Below are positions 43,623 through 51,999 of a stretch of 64,000 bases of DNA, one piece after another. The stretch's first letter is position 1; each line of letters starts with the position of its first letter. The notes beneath the pieces are model-generated. The model worked only from the letters and a program-made list of their open reading frames with translations, did not search any database and was not told the DNA's origin. Source of the stretch: Acuticoccus yangtzensis (lineage in GTDB: Bacteria > Pseudomonadota > Alphaproteobacteria > Rhizobiales > Amorphaceae); assembly GCF_001927245.1 (NCBI RefSeq), contig NZ_MJUX01000003.1:405687-469686 (forward strand). Reading direction: 5' to 3'. Made by a program: the position numbers and the translations under genes.

Positions 43623-43646
43623 GGCGGCGGCGCGGCCCGGCGGGCG

Positions 43647-44858
43647 CTATTCCATCGCCAGGATCATGTTGCGCACGGCCGGGTAGATCTCCTTTTCCCA
43701 CCGCTTGCCGTTGAACACGCCGTAGTGGCCCACATTGGCCTGCAGGTGGTGGCGCTTCAAATGCGGGCGCAGCGAGCGGCAGAGATCGTGCGCGGCGGTG
43801 GTCTGGCCGAGCGAGCAGATGTCGTCGCGCCCGCCCTCCACGGTGAGGAGGAAGGTGTTGCGGATCGCGCCGGGGTCCACCAGCTCGCCGCGGTGGTGGA
43901 ACTCGCCCTTGGCCAGCTCCGCCCGCTGGAAGATCCGGTCCACCGTCTCCAGGTAGAACTCTGCCGTCAGGTCGAGCACGGCGAAATATTCGTCGTAAAA
44001 ATCCTTGATCTTCTTCGCCTTCTCGTCCTCGCCGTTGAGAAGGTAGGTGTAGAGCTTGCGGTGCTGGTCCTTGTGGCGGTCCATGTTCATCGCCATGAAG
44101 GCGGCGAGCTGGATGAAGCCGGGATAGACCCGCCGCCCGCCGCCCTTGTGCTGCCACGGCACGGTGGCGATCAGGTTCTTCTCGAACCACTCCAGCGGCT
44201 GATCGAAGGCGAGTTCGTTGACGAGGGTCGGGCTCTCGCGCGTGTCGATGGGGCCGGCCATCAAGGTCATCGTGCGCGGCGTCGCCGGGTTGTTGGCCTG
44301 GGACATCACCGACACGGCGATGAGCGCCTGAACGCACGGTTGGCACACGGCGAGCACGTTGCTGCCGGGGCCGAGATGCTCCAGGAACTTGATCACGTAG
44401 TCGACATAGTCTTCCACGCCGAACCGTCCGGCGGACAGGGGGACGTCGCGCGCGTTCGTCCAGTCGGTGATGTAGACGTCATGGTCCTGCAGCAGGGTCT
44501 GGCAGGTGCCGCGCAGCAGCGTCGCGAAGTGGCCGGAGAGGGGGGCGACGACGAGGATCTTCGGCTGCGGCGTGTCGATGTCCTTGGCGAAGCGCAGCAG
44601 TGTGCCGAAGGGGAGGCGCATCGCCACCTCTTCGCGGACGGGCACGTCCCGATTGCCGACGCGCACGGAGGAGATGCCGAACGCAGGCCGCTTATGGCTC
44701 AGCTTGAAGCGGGAGAGCATCTCCATGGAGGCATCGAAGATGCTCCGCTCACCGGGACGGACGGGAAGCACGGGCCAACCGCCGATGCGAGCGTGCCGCG
44801 CGAAGGCGCGCAATGGCGCGATCATGTCGTCTTGCAGCTGGTACATCTGGTAAAGCAT
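43647..44858 (-). CDS. phaZ: Intracellular polyhydroxyalkanoate depolymerase PhaZ
   Basis: 403-residue thiol-type depolymerase of stored PHB. N-terminus MLYQMYQLQDDMIAPLRAFA is typical. The nucleophile is Cys175 in VCQPCVQA, where lipases have Ser; GGRDDICSLGQT carries the catalytic Asp and NVGHYGVFNGKRW the catalytic His. The length matches intracellular PhaZ. Divergent from the glutathione transferase gene. It implies that the cell stores PHB. Confidence 0.93.
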   Translation of the reverse strand: MLYQMYQLQDDMIAPLRAFARHARIGGWPVLPVRPGERSIFDASMEMLSRFKLSHKRPAFGISSVRVGNRDVPVREEVAMRLPFGTLLRFAKDIDTPQPKILVVAPLSGHFATLLRGTCQTLLQDHDVYITDWTNARDVPLSAGRFGVEDYVDYVIKFLEHLGPGSNVLAVCQPCVQALIAVSVMSQANNPATPRTMTLMAGPIDTRESPTLVNELAFDQPLEWFEKNLIATVPWQHKGGGRRVYPGFIQLAAFMAMNMDRHKDQHRKLYTYLLNGEDEKAKKIKDFYDEYFAVLDLTAEFYLETVDRIFQRAELAKGEFHHRGELVDPGAIRNTFLLTVEGGRDDICSLGQTTAAHDLCRSLRPHLKRHHLQANVGHYGVFNGKRWEKEIYPAVRNMILAME

Positions 44859-44910
44859 CGGCGCGTTCCCTTACGTCCCCCAACTCGCTAAGCTAGCTAG
44901 GACATTCTCA

Positions 44911-44946
44911 TTCATGATGCGATCAATTTCTCATCCGCATCATGAA
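44911..44946. promoter_or_regulatory. 11-bp inverted repeat upstream of the glutathione transferase gene
   Basis: TTCATGATGCG (44911-44921) and CGCATCATGAA (44936-44946) are exact reverse complements separated by 14 bases, in the 106-base gap between divergent phaZ and the transferase gene. The centre-to-centre spacing of about 25 bases could suit a dimeric regulator, or the repeat could form a leader hairpin. Confidence 0.45.
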
Positions 44947-44964
44947 ACCAGCGGAGCGATGGCC

Positions 44965-45618
44965 ATGGCCGAAGCCACCCTCACTATATCGTCCAAGAAT
45001 TACTCCTCGTGGTCGTTGCGAGGCTGGCTTCTGTGCAAAATGGCCGGTCTCGACTTCGAGGAAAAGCCGGTCGACATCGACGATCCGGAGCAGCGCCAGG
45101 AGCTTCTTCTGCTCTCGCCCTCGGTCCGCGTGCCGCGGCTCGCCCACAACGGGGTCGAGGTGTGGGACACCCTGGCGATCGCCGAATACCTCTACGAGAT
45201 CGCACCGGGTGCCGGCCTGTTGCCGGAGGATCAGGCGGCACGCGCCCACAACCGCGCCGTCTCGGGCGAAATGCACTCCGGGTTTTATAATCTGCGCTCG
45301 GCCTTGCCGATGAACATCAAGGCGCGTCACCAGTCGTTCAAGATCTTCTCCGGCGCCCGGCCCGACGTGGCGCGCATCAAGGAGATCTGGACCGAATGCC
45401 TGACGCGCTACGGCGGCCCCTTCCTGTTCGGCGCACCGACGATGGCGGATGCGATGTATGCGCCCGTGTGCACCCGGTTCCGCACCTATGCGGTCGAGCT
45501 GGAGCCGGAGTTGCAGGCCTACTGCGACACCATCTTCGACTGGGCGCCGATGCAGGAGTGGATCGCCGCCGCGCTCGAGGAGCCGGACGAGGTGATCGAG
45601 CTCGAAGTGGAGTTCTGA
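44965..45618 (+). CDS. Glutathione S-transferase family protein
   Basis: 217 residues. N-terminal thioredoxin-like domain (LTISSKNYSSWSLRGWLLCK) with a Ser-rich active-site loop, then RVPRLAHNGVEVWDTLAIAE (cis-Pro and Glu-Asp-like glutathione contacts, here WDT) and a helical C-terminal domain (MKARHQ-like NIKARHQSFKIFSG, then GPFLFGAPTMADAMYAPVC, the N-capping box). The ATG at 44965 has GGAG 9 bases upstream; ATGs at 44914 and 44959 are in frame but worse placed. Substrate unknown. Confidence 0.87.
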   Translation: MAEATLTISSKNYSSWSLRGWLLCKMAGLDFEEKPVDIDDPEQRQELLLLSPSVRVPRLAHNGVEVWDTLAIAEYLYEIAPGAGLLPEDQAARAHNRAVSGEMHSGFYNLRSALPMNIKARHQSFKIFSGARPDVARIKEIWTECLTRYGGPFLFGAPTMADAMYAPVCTRFRTYAVELEPELQAYCDTIFDWAPMQEWIAAALEEPDEVIELEVEF

Positions 45619-46008
45619 GTCTCAGCCCCACCTGCGGCGGGATGCCGCACCTGGCGCAGTAGAGAGCGCGACTCTGCAGCAACACCCCAGACCTCGTGTT
45701 CGGCCGCCGGTGTGCGCATGGCGGCCGCAGAGCGGGGGCAGTCGAAGCCGCTCGTTCGCATTGCTGCAACGGCTCGGGCCGCGGCACGTTTGGGTGCACA
45801 CGGAAAGACAAGGGCTTTCCCGCTCGTACGCAGCGACCGGCGTCGTGCCTTGAGCCAAGCTCGAAATGCGAAAAATTCCAAAAGATTGCCATGGTGCCCT
45901 CGAGTTTGGAGGAATTCTTGCTGCATGGAGTATAGTTTAAAATAAATCTAGCTCTAGCCGGTCAAGTTTTTCGTTGACCTCCACCACACGCCGTCTTAAC
46001 GCCCGCAA
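45619..46008. other. 390-bp gap without a supported gene
   Basis: Between the transferase stop and the solute-binding protein. An 8-bp hairpin (CGGCCGCC / GGCGGCCG, 45701-45727) and a 6-bp inverted repeat GGTCAA / TTGACC (45960-45979) are visible. The last ~100 bases are AT-rich and may hold the promoter of the downstream gene. Overlapping open frames on both strands show no recognisable protein. Confidence 0.5.
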
Positions 46009-47856
46009 ATGTTGCGTTTTTCCACTCAGCGGGCGGTACGGATGGCGGCAGGGTTCAGCGGCACGGCGAAGGGGGCGGGGCTCTCGCGCCGCACGATCCT
46101 CGCGATGGCGGGGACGGTGGCCGGTGCCGCCGCCGTTCGGGCGCTGCTGCCAGCCCCTGCACACGCCACCGCGTCCGCGCTGCGCCACGGCTTCTCGCCC
46201 ATCGGCACGCTCAAATACGCCCCGCACGAGGCGTTCGCCTATGTCGATCCCGCAGCGCCGCGCGGGGGAACGCTGCGCCTGTCGCGCGTCGGCGCCTTCG
46301 ATACGGTCGACACGCTGACCTATCCGGGTCGCCCGCCGGCGGACCTGCGCCTGATCTACGACCATCTCTTCATAGCCAGCGACGACGAGGTGGCGAGCTA
46401 CTACGGCGTGCTCGCCGACGATATCGACGTCGCGGCGGATTATTCCCGCGTCACCGTGCGCATCAACGCCGCCGCACGCTGGCACGACGGGCGACCCGTG
46501 CGGGCCGAAGACGTGGTCTTCACGTTCGCGCGGCTGAAGGAGGCGGGCGCGCCTTTCTACCGCCAGGCCTTCCGTCCTTTGACCGTGTCCGCCGAGGGCG
46601 ACCGCGTCATCTTCGCGACCAGCCGCGCCGGCGACCGTGACGTGGTGCGGCGCATTTCGACCATTCCGATCCACCCCGAGCACGTGTGGGCGGAGGGAAC
46701 ACCCGCGGCGCCCGTCGGCTCCGGCCCTTATCGTCTGGAGACCTTCGCGGCGCCCGAGCGGCTGAGCCTGGTACGCGCCGAGGACTATTGGGGCGCCGAT
46801 CTTGCCGTCAATCGCGGGCGCTGGAACTTCGACCGCCTGGCGTTCAGCTTCTACCGCGACCCGACCGTGGCGCTGGAGGCCTTCAAGGCCGGGGAGACGG
46901 ACGTTCGGGCCGAGGACGACCCGGCGCGCTGGGCGGGCGGCTATGATGGTCCGGCGCTGAGGGCAGGCGACATCGTGCGCGAGGAGGCGGCGGTGGAGGG
47001 CGTCGGCGAGCTGGCCGGGCTCGTCTTCAACATTCGCCGCGCGCCTTTGGCCGACCGCCGCGTGCGCCTGGCGCTCATGCTGGCCTACGACTTCGAGGCC
47101 GTGAACCGGCTGATTTTCCACGGCGCCTACCAGCCACTGGACAGCGTCTTCGCCGGCACACCGCTGGAGGCGGACGGCGAGGCGGGACCCGAGCGCGCGT
47201 TGCTGCCGGGCCTGTCCGAGGCGGCGCTTACAAATCCCGACCCGCTGGCGGGGCTGCCGCGCCCCGGCTCGCGCGAGGCGCTGGGCGAGGCGATGCGTCT
47301 CCTCGACGAGGCGGGGTACGTCATCGACGGCGGCGCGCGGATCGACCCCTCGACCGGCGCGCCGCTGGTGCTCAGCGTTCTGTCGATGGGTCCGGCCTTC
47401 GGCAAGGCGCTGGCGTGGCTGACGAACGGGCTGCGGCGCATCGGCGTCGAGCTTGCCGAGGTGAGGGCCGATCCCGCCACCGCCGCAACGATGATGCTGG
47501 AGAAGGACTTCGACCTGGCGACGCTGACCTGGTCGCCGGCGCGCCTTCCTGGCACGGCCGAGCGGCTCTTGTGGCACAGCGCGCTGGCCGATGCGCCGCA
47601 TTCCTACGCCTTGTCGGGCGTTGCCGATCCGGTGCTGGACGGGGCGATCGAGGCGCTGGAACGCGCGTCCGACCCGGACGAGCTGGCGCTTGCCGGGCGC
47701 GCCTTCGACCGCGCCTTCCGCCAGATCGCGCCGATGATCCCGCTGTGGCGTGAGGCCAGCGTCCGTACCGCGTGGTGGGACCGCTTCGGCCGACCCGGCG
47801 CGGAGGTGGCCGGCTTCGCCCCGTCCCCTGTCGATCGCTGGTGGAGCCGCGCCTGA
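46009..47856 (+). CDS. Family 5 extracellular solute-binding protein with Tat signal
   Basis: 615-residue periplasmic binding protein of the oligopeptide/dipeptide type (closest in layout to YejA-like proteins). A Tat-type signal is present: LSRRTILAMAGTVAGAAAV near residues 26-44, cleavage probably after PAHA. The mature part has AYVDPAAPRGGTLRLSRVGA, VTVRINAAARWHDGRPVRAE, VVFTFARLKE, VGSGPYRLETF and FQIAPMIPLW-like RQIAPMIPLWRE. ATG 46009, or an ATG at 46042. No permease or ATPase genes adjoin. It is followed 58 bases later by a heme monooxygenase; since dipeptide-type binding proteins can carry heme in E. coli, a role in periplasmic heme is possible but unproven. Confidence 0.8.
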   Translation: MLRFSTQRAVRMAAGFSGTAKGAGLSRRTILAMAGTVAGAAAVRALLPAPAHATASALRHGFSPIGTLKYAPHEAFAYVDPAAPRGGTLRLSRVGAFDTVDTLTYPGRPPADLRLIYDHLFIASDDEVASYYGVLADDIDVAADYSRVTVRINAAARWHDGRPVRAEDVVFTFARLKEAGAPFYRQAFRPLTVSAEGDRVIFATSRAGDRDVVRRISTIPIHPEHVWAEGTPAAPVGSGPYRLETFAAPERLSLVRAEDYWGADLAVNRGRWNFDRLAFSFYRDPTVALEAFKAGETDVRAEDDPARWAGGYDGPALRAGDIVREEAAVEGVGELAGLVFNIRRAPLADRRVRLALMLAYDFEAVNRLIFHGAYQPLDSVFAGTPLEADGEAGPERALLPGLSEAALTNPDPLAGLPRPGSREALGEAMRLLDEAGYVIDGGARIDPSTGAPLVLSVLSMGPAFGKALAWLTNGLRRIGVELAEVRADPATAATMMLEKDFDLATLTWSPARLPGTAERLLWHSALADAPHSYALSGVADPVLDGAIEALERASDPDELALAGRAFDRAFRQIAPMIPLWREASVRTAWWDRFGRPGAEVAGFAPSPVDRWWSRA

Positions 47857-47914
47857 TGCGCCGCGCCCGCCGGCCTCTCATTTTCCCTTTCCTGCCAAAC
47901 GATGGAGGCGCGTC

Positions 47915-48247
47915 GTGTTTATCGCGATGAACAGGTTCAAGGTTCGCAAGGGCTCCGAGGAGGAGTTCCAAAATGTGTGGCTGAACCGCGAAGTGAAGCT
48001 GCGCAAGGAGCCGGGTTTCGTGGAGTTCAAGCTTCTGCGCGGGCCGGAGCGTGAGGACCACACGCTCTTTTCCTCGCACACCACCTGGGCCAGCGAGGAC
48101 GATTTCACCGCCTGGACCGAGAGCGCGGCGTTCCGCGAGGCGCACCGCGCGGCGCCCACCCGCGCGCCTCTCTACATCGGCGGGCCGAGCTTCGAGGGTT
48201 TCCTCGTGTTGCAGACCGTCGGCCCGGCAGAGACCGAAGCGGCCTGA
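47915..48247 (+). CDS. IsdG/HmuQ-type heme-degrading monooxygenase (GTG start)
   Basis: 110-residue dimeric ferredoxin-fold (ABM) protein. The catalytic triad of IsdG-type heme oxygenases is visible at matching positions: Asn6 (FIAMNRFKV), Trp67 (DDFTAWTES) and His77 (FREAHRAAP). GFVEFKLLRGPEREDHTLFS is strongly like rhizobial HmuQ/HmuD. The GTG at 47915 has GGAGG 7 bases upstream. It opens the porphyrin ring in the cytoplasm to release iron. The hemophore and receptor genes follow 250 bases downstream. Confidence 0.88.
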   Translation: MFIAMNRFKVRKGSEEEFQNVWLNREVKLRKEPGFVEFKLLRGPEREDHTLFSSHTTWASEDDFTAWTESAAFREAHRAAPTRAPLYIGGPSFEGFLVLQTVGPAETEAA

Positions 48248-48261
48248 GCCGCGCCCGGCGC

Positions 48262-48300
48262 CGTGGAGCGGGAGGGGCGGCGCGTCTGCCCCTCTCCACG
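48262..48300 (+). terminator. Possible terminator after the heme monooxygenase gene
   Basis: CGTGGAG...AGGGGC pairs with GCCCCTCTCCACG (48288-48300) apart from a 4-base bulge. No T-run follows, so termination here is uncertain. Confidence 0.3.
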
Positions 48301-48381
48301 ATGATTGCACGCTCCTGGCAAGATCGTGCTTTTGAATTACTCTGATTTACTTTTGTTGTACTGTGGCAACTGTGCAGTTTT

Positions 48382-48400
48382 GTGTATGAATATTATTGAC
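48382..48400 (+). promoter_or_regulatory. AT-rich candidate iron-regulator site upstream of the first hemophore gene
   Basis: The 48320-48450 stretch is markedly AT-rich for this genome. Within it, 48382-48400 matches the classical 19-bp Fur consensus at 11 of 19 positions and is partly symmetric around TGAATATTATTGA. In this group the regulator could equally be Irr or RirA. The match is weak and position, 98 bases from the start, is the main support. Confidence 0.25.
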
Positions 48401-48498
48401 TCGCGCCCGCCTGTGCGCCAATTGTCCGACGAAATTCACTGAAACATCAAAAGATGGTGGCGCAGTCAGCGTGGCTCGTCACCAGAAGAGGTGCTGCT

Positions 48499-49797
48499 AT
48501 GATTACAGTCGATGCCACACAGGTCGCGGAAGGTGTCGACTATGCGTCGTTCCTTGCAGACTACTATGATGGTCTTCCGGTCGGCGCATCCACCTATCAC
48601 GGTGGTGAACCGAGCTTCGCCTATGGCGGCTCCTACTATGTGAGCGGCCCGCAGGTTGCCTTCTCGTTCGAAGAGTTCGCGCAGATGGTCCTGCTCTCGG
48701 GCAGCGACATCGCGTACGACTTCATCGCCAACGGTGCGCAGTACGGTCACGGCATTTCGGGCGACATCGACTCGATCACCTTCGGCTACGACAGCGACAG
48801 CGTGACCACGGCGGACGGCACCGAGAACGGCCTCCTCGTCGGCCTCGAAGGTCTGACCATCAGCGGCCTCGGCCTGGAAGCCGAGCCCGGCAGCGGCAAC
48901 GTGCTGGAAAACCCGGTCTACGCCCTCTACACGGCCGCGCGGACCGGCACGAACGGCGAAGAGGTCGACTTCATCGATTGGATGTACGACCTCTTCTCGA
49001 CGGAGGCTCAGCACATCCTCGGCTCCGAGGCGGACGACGTGTTCACCGCCACCGAATTCGACGACATCGTCGAAGGCAATGGCGGCAACGACCTGCTCGA
49101 CGGCGGCGAGGGTGACGACCGCATGCACGGCGGCGAGGGCGCCGACACGATCACCGGCGGCGAGGGCGACGATTTCGTCTCCGGCGACGCCGGCGACGAT
49201 CTCATCTCGGGCGATGCCGGCAGCGACACCCTCTACGGCCGCGACGGCGATGACACCATCGACGGCGGCGAGGGCGACGATCTGGTCGCCGGCTTCGACG
49301 GGGACGACCTTCTCGAGGGCGGCGCCGGAAACGACACCATCATGGCCGGCGAAGGCAGCGACACCGTCGACGGCGGTGCGGGCGACGACCGCATCTTCGG
49401 CCGCGACGGGGACGATGTGCTGAACGGCGGCGAGGGTGACGATCGCATCTTCGGTGATGCCGGCAACGACACCATCACCGGCGGGGCAGGGCGTGACGGC
49501 CTGTTCGGCGGCGAGGGCGAGGACGTCTTCGTCTACGAGAGCGCGACCGACTCCGAGTTCGGCGCGGCCGACAACATCCGCGATTTCGAAGTGGGCAGCG
49601 ACACGATCGACCTCTCCGCATTCGGCGAGCTCGCCTTCGTCGAGCGCTTCTCGGAAACCGAAGGCGAGATCCGCATGGTCGAGCGCGAGGACGCCGGACG
49701 CACCGCCGTGCAGGTCGACGTCGATGGTGACGGCAGCGCCGACCTCTACATCGTCGTCCACGCCACCGGCCTGACCGAGTCCGACTTCCTCGTCTAA
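48499..49797 (+). CDS. Secreted HasA-like hemophore fused to RTX repeats (first copy)
   Basis: 432 residues. Residues 1-170 align with the hemophore HasA: the heme ligands His32, Tyr75 and its partner His83 of Serratia HasA have counterparts His34 (STYHGG), Tyr73 (SDIAYDF) and His84 (QYGHGISGDIDSITFG against HTLYGQLDSLSFG). Residues 193-345 are 17 nine-residue RTX repeats (GGxGxDxhx). The C-terminus ends in GLTESDFLV, an RTX-type type I secretion signal. No N-terminal signal peptide. The ATG at 48499 has AGAAGAGG 7 bases upstream. Classical HasA is ~188 residues and lacks RTX repeats. The TonB-dependent receptor gene follows 15 bases later. Confidence 0.85.
   Translation: MITVDATQVAEGVDYASFLADYYDGLPVGASTYHGGEPSFAYGGSYYVSGPQVAFSFEEFAQMVLLSGSDIAYDFIANGAQYGHGISGDIDSITFGYDSDSVTTADGTENGLLVGLEGLTISGLGLEAEPGSGNVLENPVYALYTAARTGTNGEEVDFIDWMYDLFSTEAQHILGSEADDVFTATEFDDIVEGNGGNDLLDGGEGDDRMHGGEGADTITGGEGDDFVSGDAGDDLISGDAGSDTLYGRDGDDTIDGGEGDDLVAGFDGDDLLEGGAGNDTIMAGEGSDTVDGGAGDDRIFGRDGDDVLNGGEGDDRIFGDAGNDTITGGAGRDGLFGGEGEDVFVYESATDSEFGAADNIRDFEVGSDTIDLSAFGELAFVERFSETEGEIRMVEREDAGRTAVQVDVDGDGSADLYIVVHATGLTESDFLV
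49075..49533 (+). repeat. 27-bp coding repeats for 17 RTX nonapeptides
   Basis: Each 27-base unit encodes one nonapeptide such as GGEGDDRMH or GGAGNDTIT. Units 1-17 are continuous. Degenerate members are GFDGDDLLE and AGEGSDTVD. Together they would fold as a calcium-bound beta-roll after secretion. Confidence 0.9.
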
Positions 49798-49812
49798 AGG
49801 CACGATCCCGGC

Positions 49813-51999
49813 ATGTGGCGTACCCCTCTCATCTGGCTCCTCCTTGCAGGAACGAGCCTGACCGCCGCCAGCGCGCAGGACATCGTGCTGGACGAGGTCG
49901 TGGTCGCGAGCGAGCCCGAGGCGTCCCCCGCGCCCGCGCCCGCCAGCACCCTGGTGAGAGTGGCCGCGCCGCAGCCGACCCGCGTCGCGGCGGCTCCGGC
50001 CCCCGCGGCGCCCACGTCCCTGGTGGAGCCGGATCCGGCGCAGACGACGCCCGCCCCCAGCGTCGCCGCACTCAACCCGCGCCTGTCACCGGCGGCCGAC
50101 GCGGCGCTGATGGCCCCCTCCGCCACCACCGTCATCACCCGCGAGACGATCCAGCGGGAGGGCGGGCGCAGCATCGCCGGCGTGCTCGAAAGCACCCCCG
50201 GTGTGACCGTCACCGAATCGGCCGACGATCCGGCCGTGTCCATCAACATCCGCGGCATGCAGGAGTTCGACCGCGTCGCCGTCACCATCGACGGGGCGCG
50301 TCAGAATTTCGGCCGATCCGGCCACTCCGCCAACAGCTCGGTCTATGTGGACCAGCGGATGATCCAGTCGGTCGACATCACGCGCGGTCCGGTCCAGGCG
50401 GTGGGCGGCAGCGCCGTCGGCGGCACCGTCGCGTTCGAGACGATCGACGCCGACAACGTGTTGCGGGACGATGAGACCTGGGGCGGACGCCTCGAAACCT
50501 CGGCGGAATCCAACGGCCCCGGCGGCGTGATCCACGGCGAGGCCGCCGCGCGCATCGGCCAGGCCTTCGACGTTCTGGCGGCCGGCACGTTCCGCCACGC
50601 CAGCGACTACCGCACCGGCGACGGCGAGCGCGTCCAGAGCGCCACCGAGCTGACGTCGGGCCTGTTGAAGACGCGGCTGCGGCTGGCCGAGGAGCACGAA
50701 ACCGTGTTCTCCGCCATGCGCGTCGCCAATGACTTCCGCAACGGCACCGCCACCGTCCGCAGCACCCAGCAGACCGACGACACCGTCACCCTCGGCCACC
50801 ACTGGGACAGCGCCATCCCGTTCATCGACCTCAACGCGAAGGTCTACTATACGGGCACGCACCTCGATCAGAAGAACCTGTCGGGCACGTCCGAAGGCGC
50901 CACCCGCAGCTTCGACATCGCCACCTATAGCGGCTCGCTCTACAACACCGCCACCTTCGACGCCGCCGGCTTCAGCCACACCACCACCATCGGCGGCGAC
51001 GGCTTCTATGATGACGTCACCTCGAAGGACAGCGTCGGCCTGTCCGACGGGTCGACCCCGTCCGGCTCGCGCGGCGTCTATGGCGCCTACGTCCAGCACG
51101 CCATGGAACGCGGCTGGTTCGAGGTGATCGGCGCACTGCGCTATGACGGCTACTGGTCGGACGGCACTGTGGCGGACACCGGCGAGGACATCCACAAGTC
51201 CGACGGTCACCTGTCGCCCAAGATCACCGTCGCCGTGACGCCGGTCGAGCCGGTGACCTTCTACGCGTCCTATTCGGAGGCCTTCCGCGCACCGTCGATC
51301 ACCGAGACGCTGGTGCAGGGCGTCCACCCGCCTCCGGCCCAGTTCGACTTCATCCCGAACCCGTTCCTGGAGCCGGAGATCGCCCACAACATCGAAGCGG
51401 GCGTCAACCTCGACATGAACAGCGTGTTCCGTTCGGGCGACGCGCTGCGCTTCAAGGGGTCGGTCTTCCACAATGTCGTCGACAACTACATCGTCACCAT
51501 CTGCTCCGCCTTCCCGCTGCCCGGCGGCTGCACGTACGAGAATCTCGACCGCGCGCGCCTCTACGGGTTCGAGGTGGACGCGATCTACGACATGGGCCGC
51601 GCCTACGGCCAGGTGACCGCCACCTACACCGAAGCCGAGACGATGGGTGACGACGACACCGATTTCGTCGGCATTCAGCCCTGGCGCGTCGCCGGAACGC
51701 TCGGCATGCGCGCGTTCGAGGGCAAGCTCGACGTGAGCGCCACCGTCACCCACACCGGCGCGGTGCCCGATGCCGCGGAGAACGGCTTCATCGGCGATGC
51801 CTATACGCTGGTGGACGCGGCGATCAACTACGCCTTCACCGACGATACCTCGATGCAGATCGCGCTGAAGAACATCTTCAACGAAGACTACACGCAGTAT
51901 CTGGACCTCGAGCCGAGCCCCGGTTTCTCGGCCTTCCTCACCGTCAGCCACCGCTTCGGCGGGTCCCCGCGCACGGCACCTCAAGGAGACTTGTTGTGA
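49813..51999 (+). CDS. TonB-dependent heme/hemophore receptor
   Basis: 728-residue outer-membrane receptor. Signal peptide of 22 residues (cleavage after ASA), then a TonB-box-like QDIVLDEVVVAS, an unusually long Ala/Pro-rich linker (about 35-95), the plug (TTVITRETIQREGGRSIAGV, then SINIRGMQEFDRVAVTIDGA), and a 22-strand barrel. The heme-receptor box is present: FRAP at 491-494, His505, NPFL at 516-519 (consensus FRAP...H...NPNL). The barrel would normally end at SHRF, but 13 further residues follow because the gene overlaps the next by 4 bases. It lacks the N-terminal signalling domain of HasR. Partner of the flanking hemophores by position. Confidence 0.9.
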   Translation: MWRTPLIWLLLAGTSLTAASAQDIVLDEVVVASEPEASPAPAPASTLVRVAAPQPTRVAAAPAPAAPTSLVEPDPAQTTPAPSVAALNPRLSPAADAALMAPSATTVITRETIQREGGRSIAGVLESTPGVTVTESADDPAVSINIRGMQEFDRVAVTIDGARQNFGRSGHSANSSVYVDQRMIQSVDITRGPVQAVGGSAVGGTVAFETIDADNVLRDDETWGGRLETSAESNGPGGVIHGEAAARIGQAFDVLAAGTFRHASDYRTGDGERVQSATELTSGLLKTRLRLAEEHETVFSAMRVANDFRNGTATVRSTQQTDDTVTLGHHWDSAIPFIDLNAKVYYTGTHLDQKNLSGTSEGATRSFDIATYSGSLYNTATFDAAGFSHTTTIGGDGFYDDVTSKDSVGLSDGSTPSGSRGVYGAYVQHAMERGWFEVIGALRYDGYWSDGTVADTGEDIHKSDGHLSPKITVAVTPVEPVTFYASYSEAFRAPSITETLVQGVHPPPAQFDFIPNPFLEPEIAHNIEAGVNLDMNSVFRSGDALRFKGSVFHNVVDNYIVTICSAFPLPGGCTYENLDRARLYGFEVDAIYDMGRAYGQVTATYTEAETMGDDDTDFVGIQPWRVAGTLGMRAFEGKLDVSATVTHTGAVPDAAENGFIGDAYTLVDAAINYAFTDDTSMQIALKNIFNEDYTQYLDLEPSPGFSAFLTVSHRFGGSPRTAPQGDLL

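Noticed and set aside
45519..45926. 135-codon minus-strand frame after the glutathione transferase gene
   Set aside because: Overlaps the transferase 3' end in antisense and shows no recognisable domain; no ribosome binding site seen.
49075..49533. The 27-bp repeats as a CRISPR-like or minisatellite array
   Set aside because: The units are contiguous, in frame and encode RTX nonapeptides; there are no spacers.
48466..49803. 445-codon antisense frame over the first RTX hemophore
   Set aside because: Its V/A-rich repeats are the antisense reading of the RTX units; the plus strand has all the hemophore and RTX motifs.
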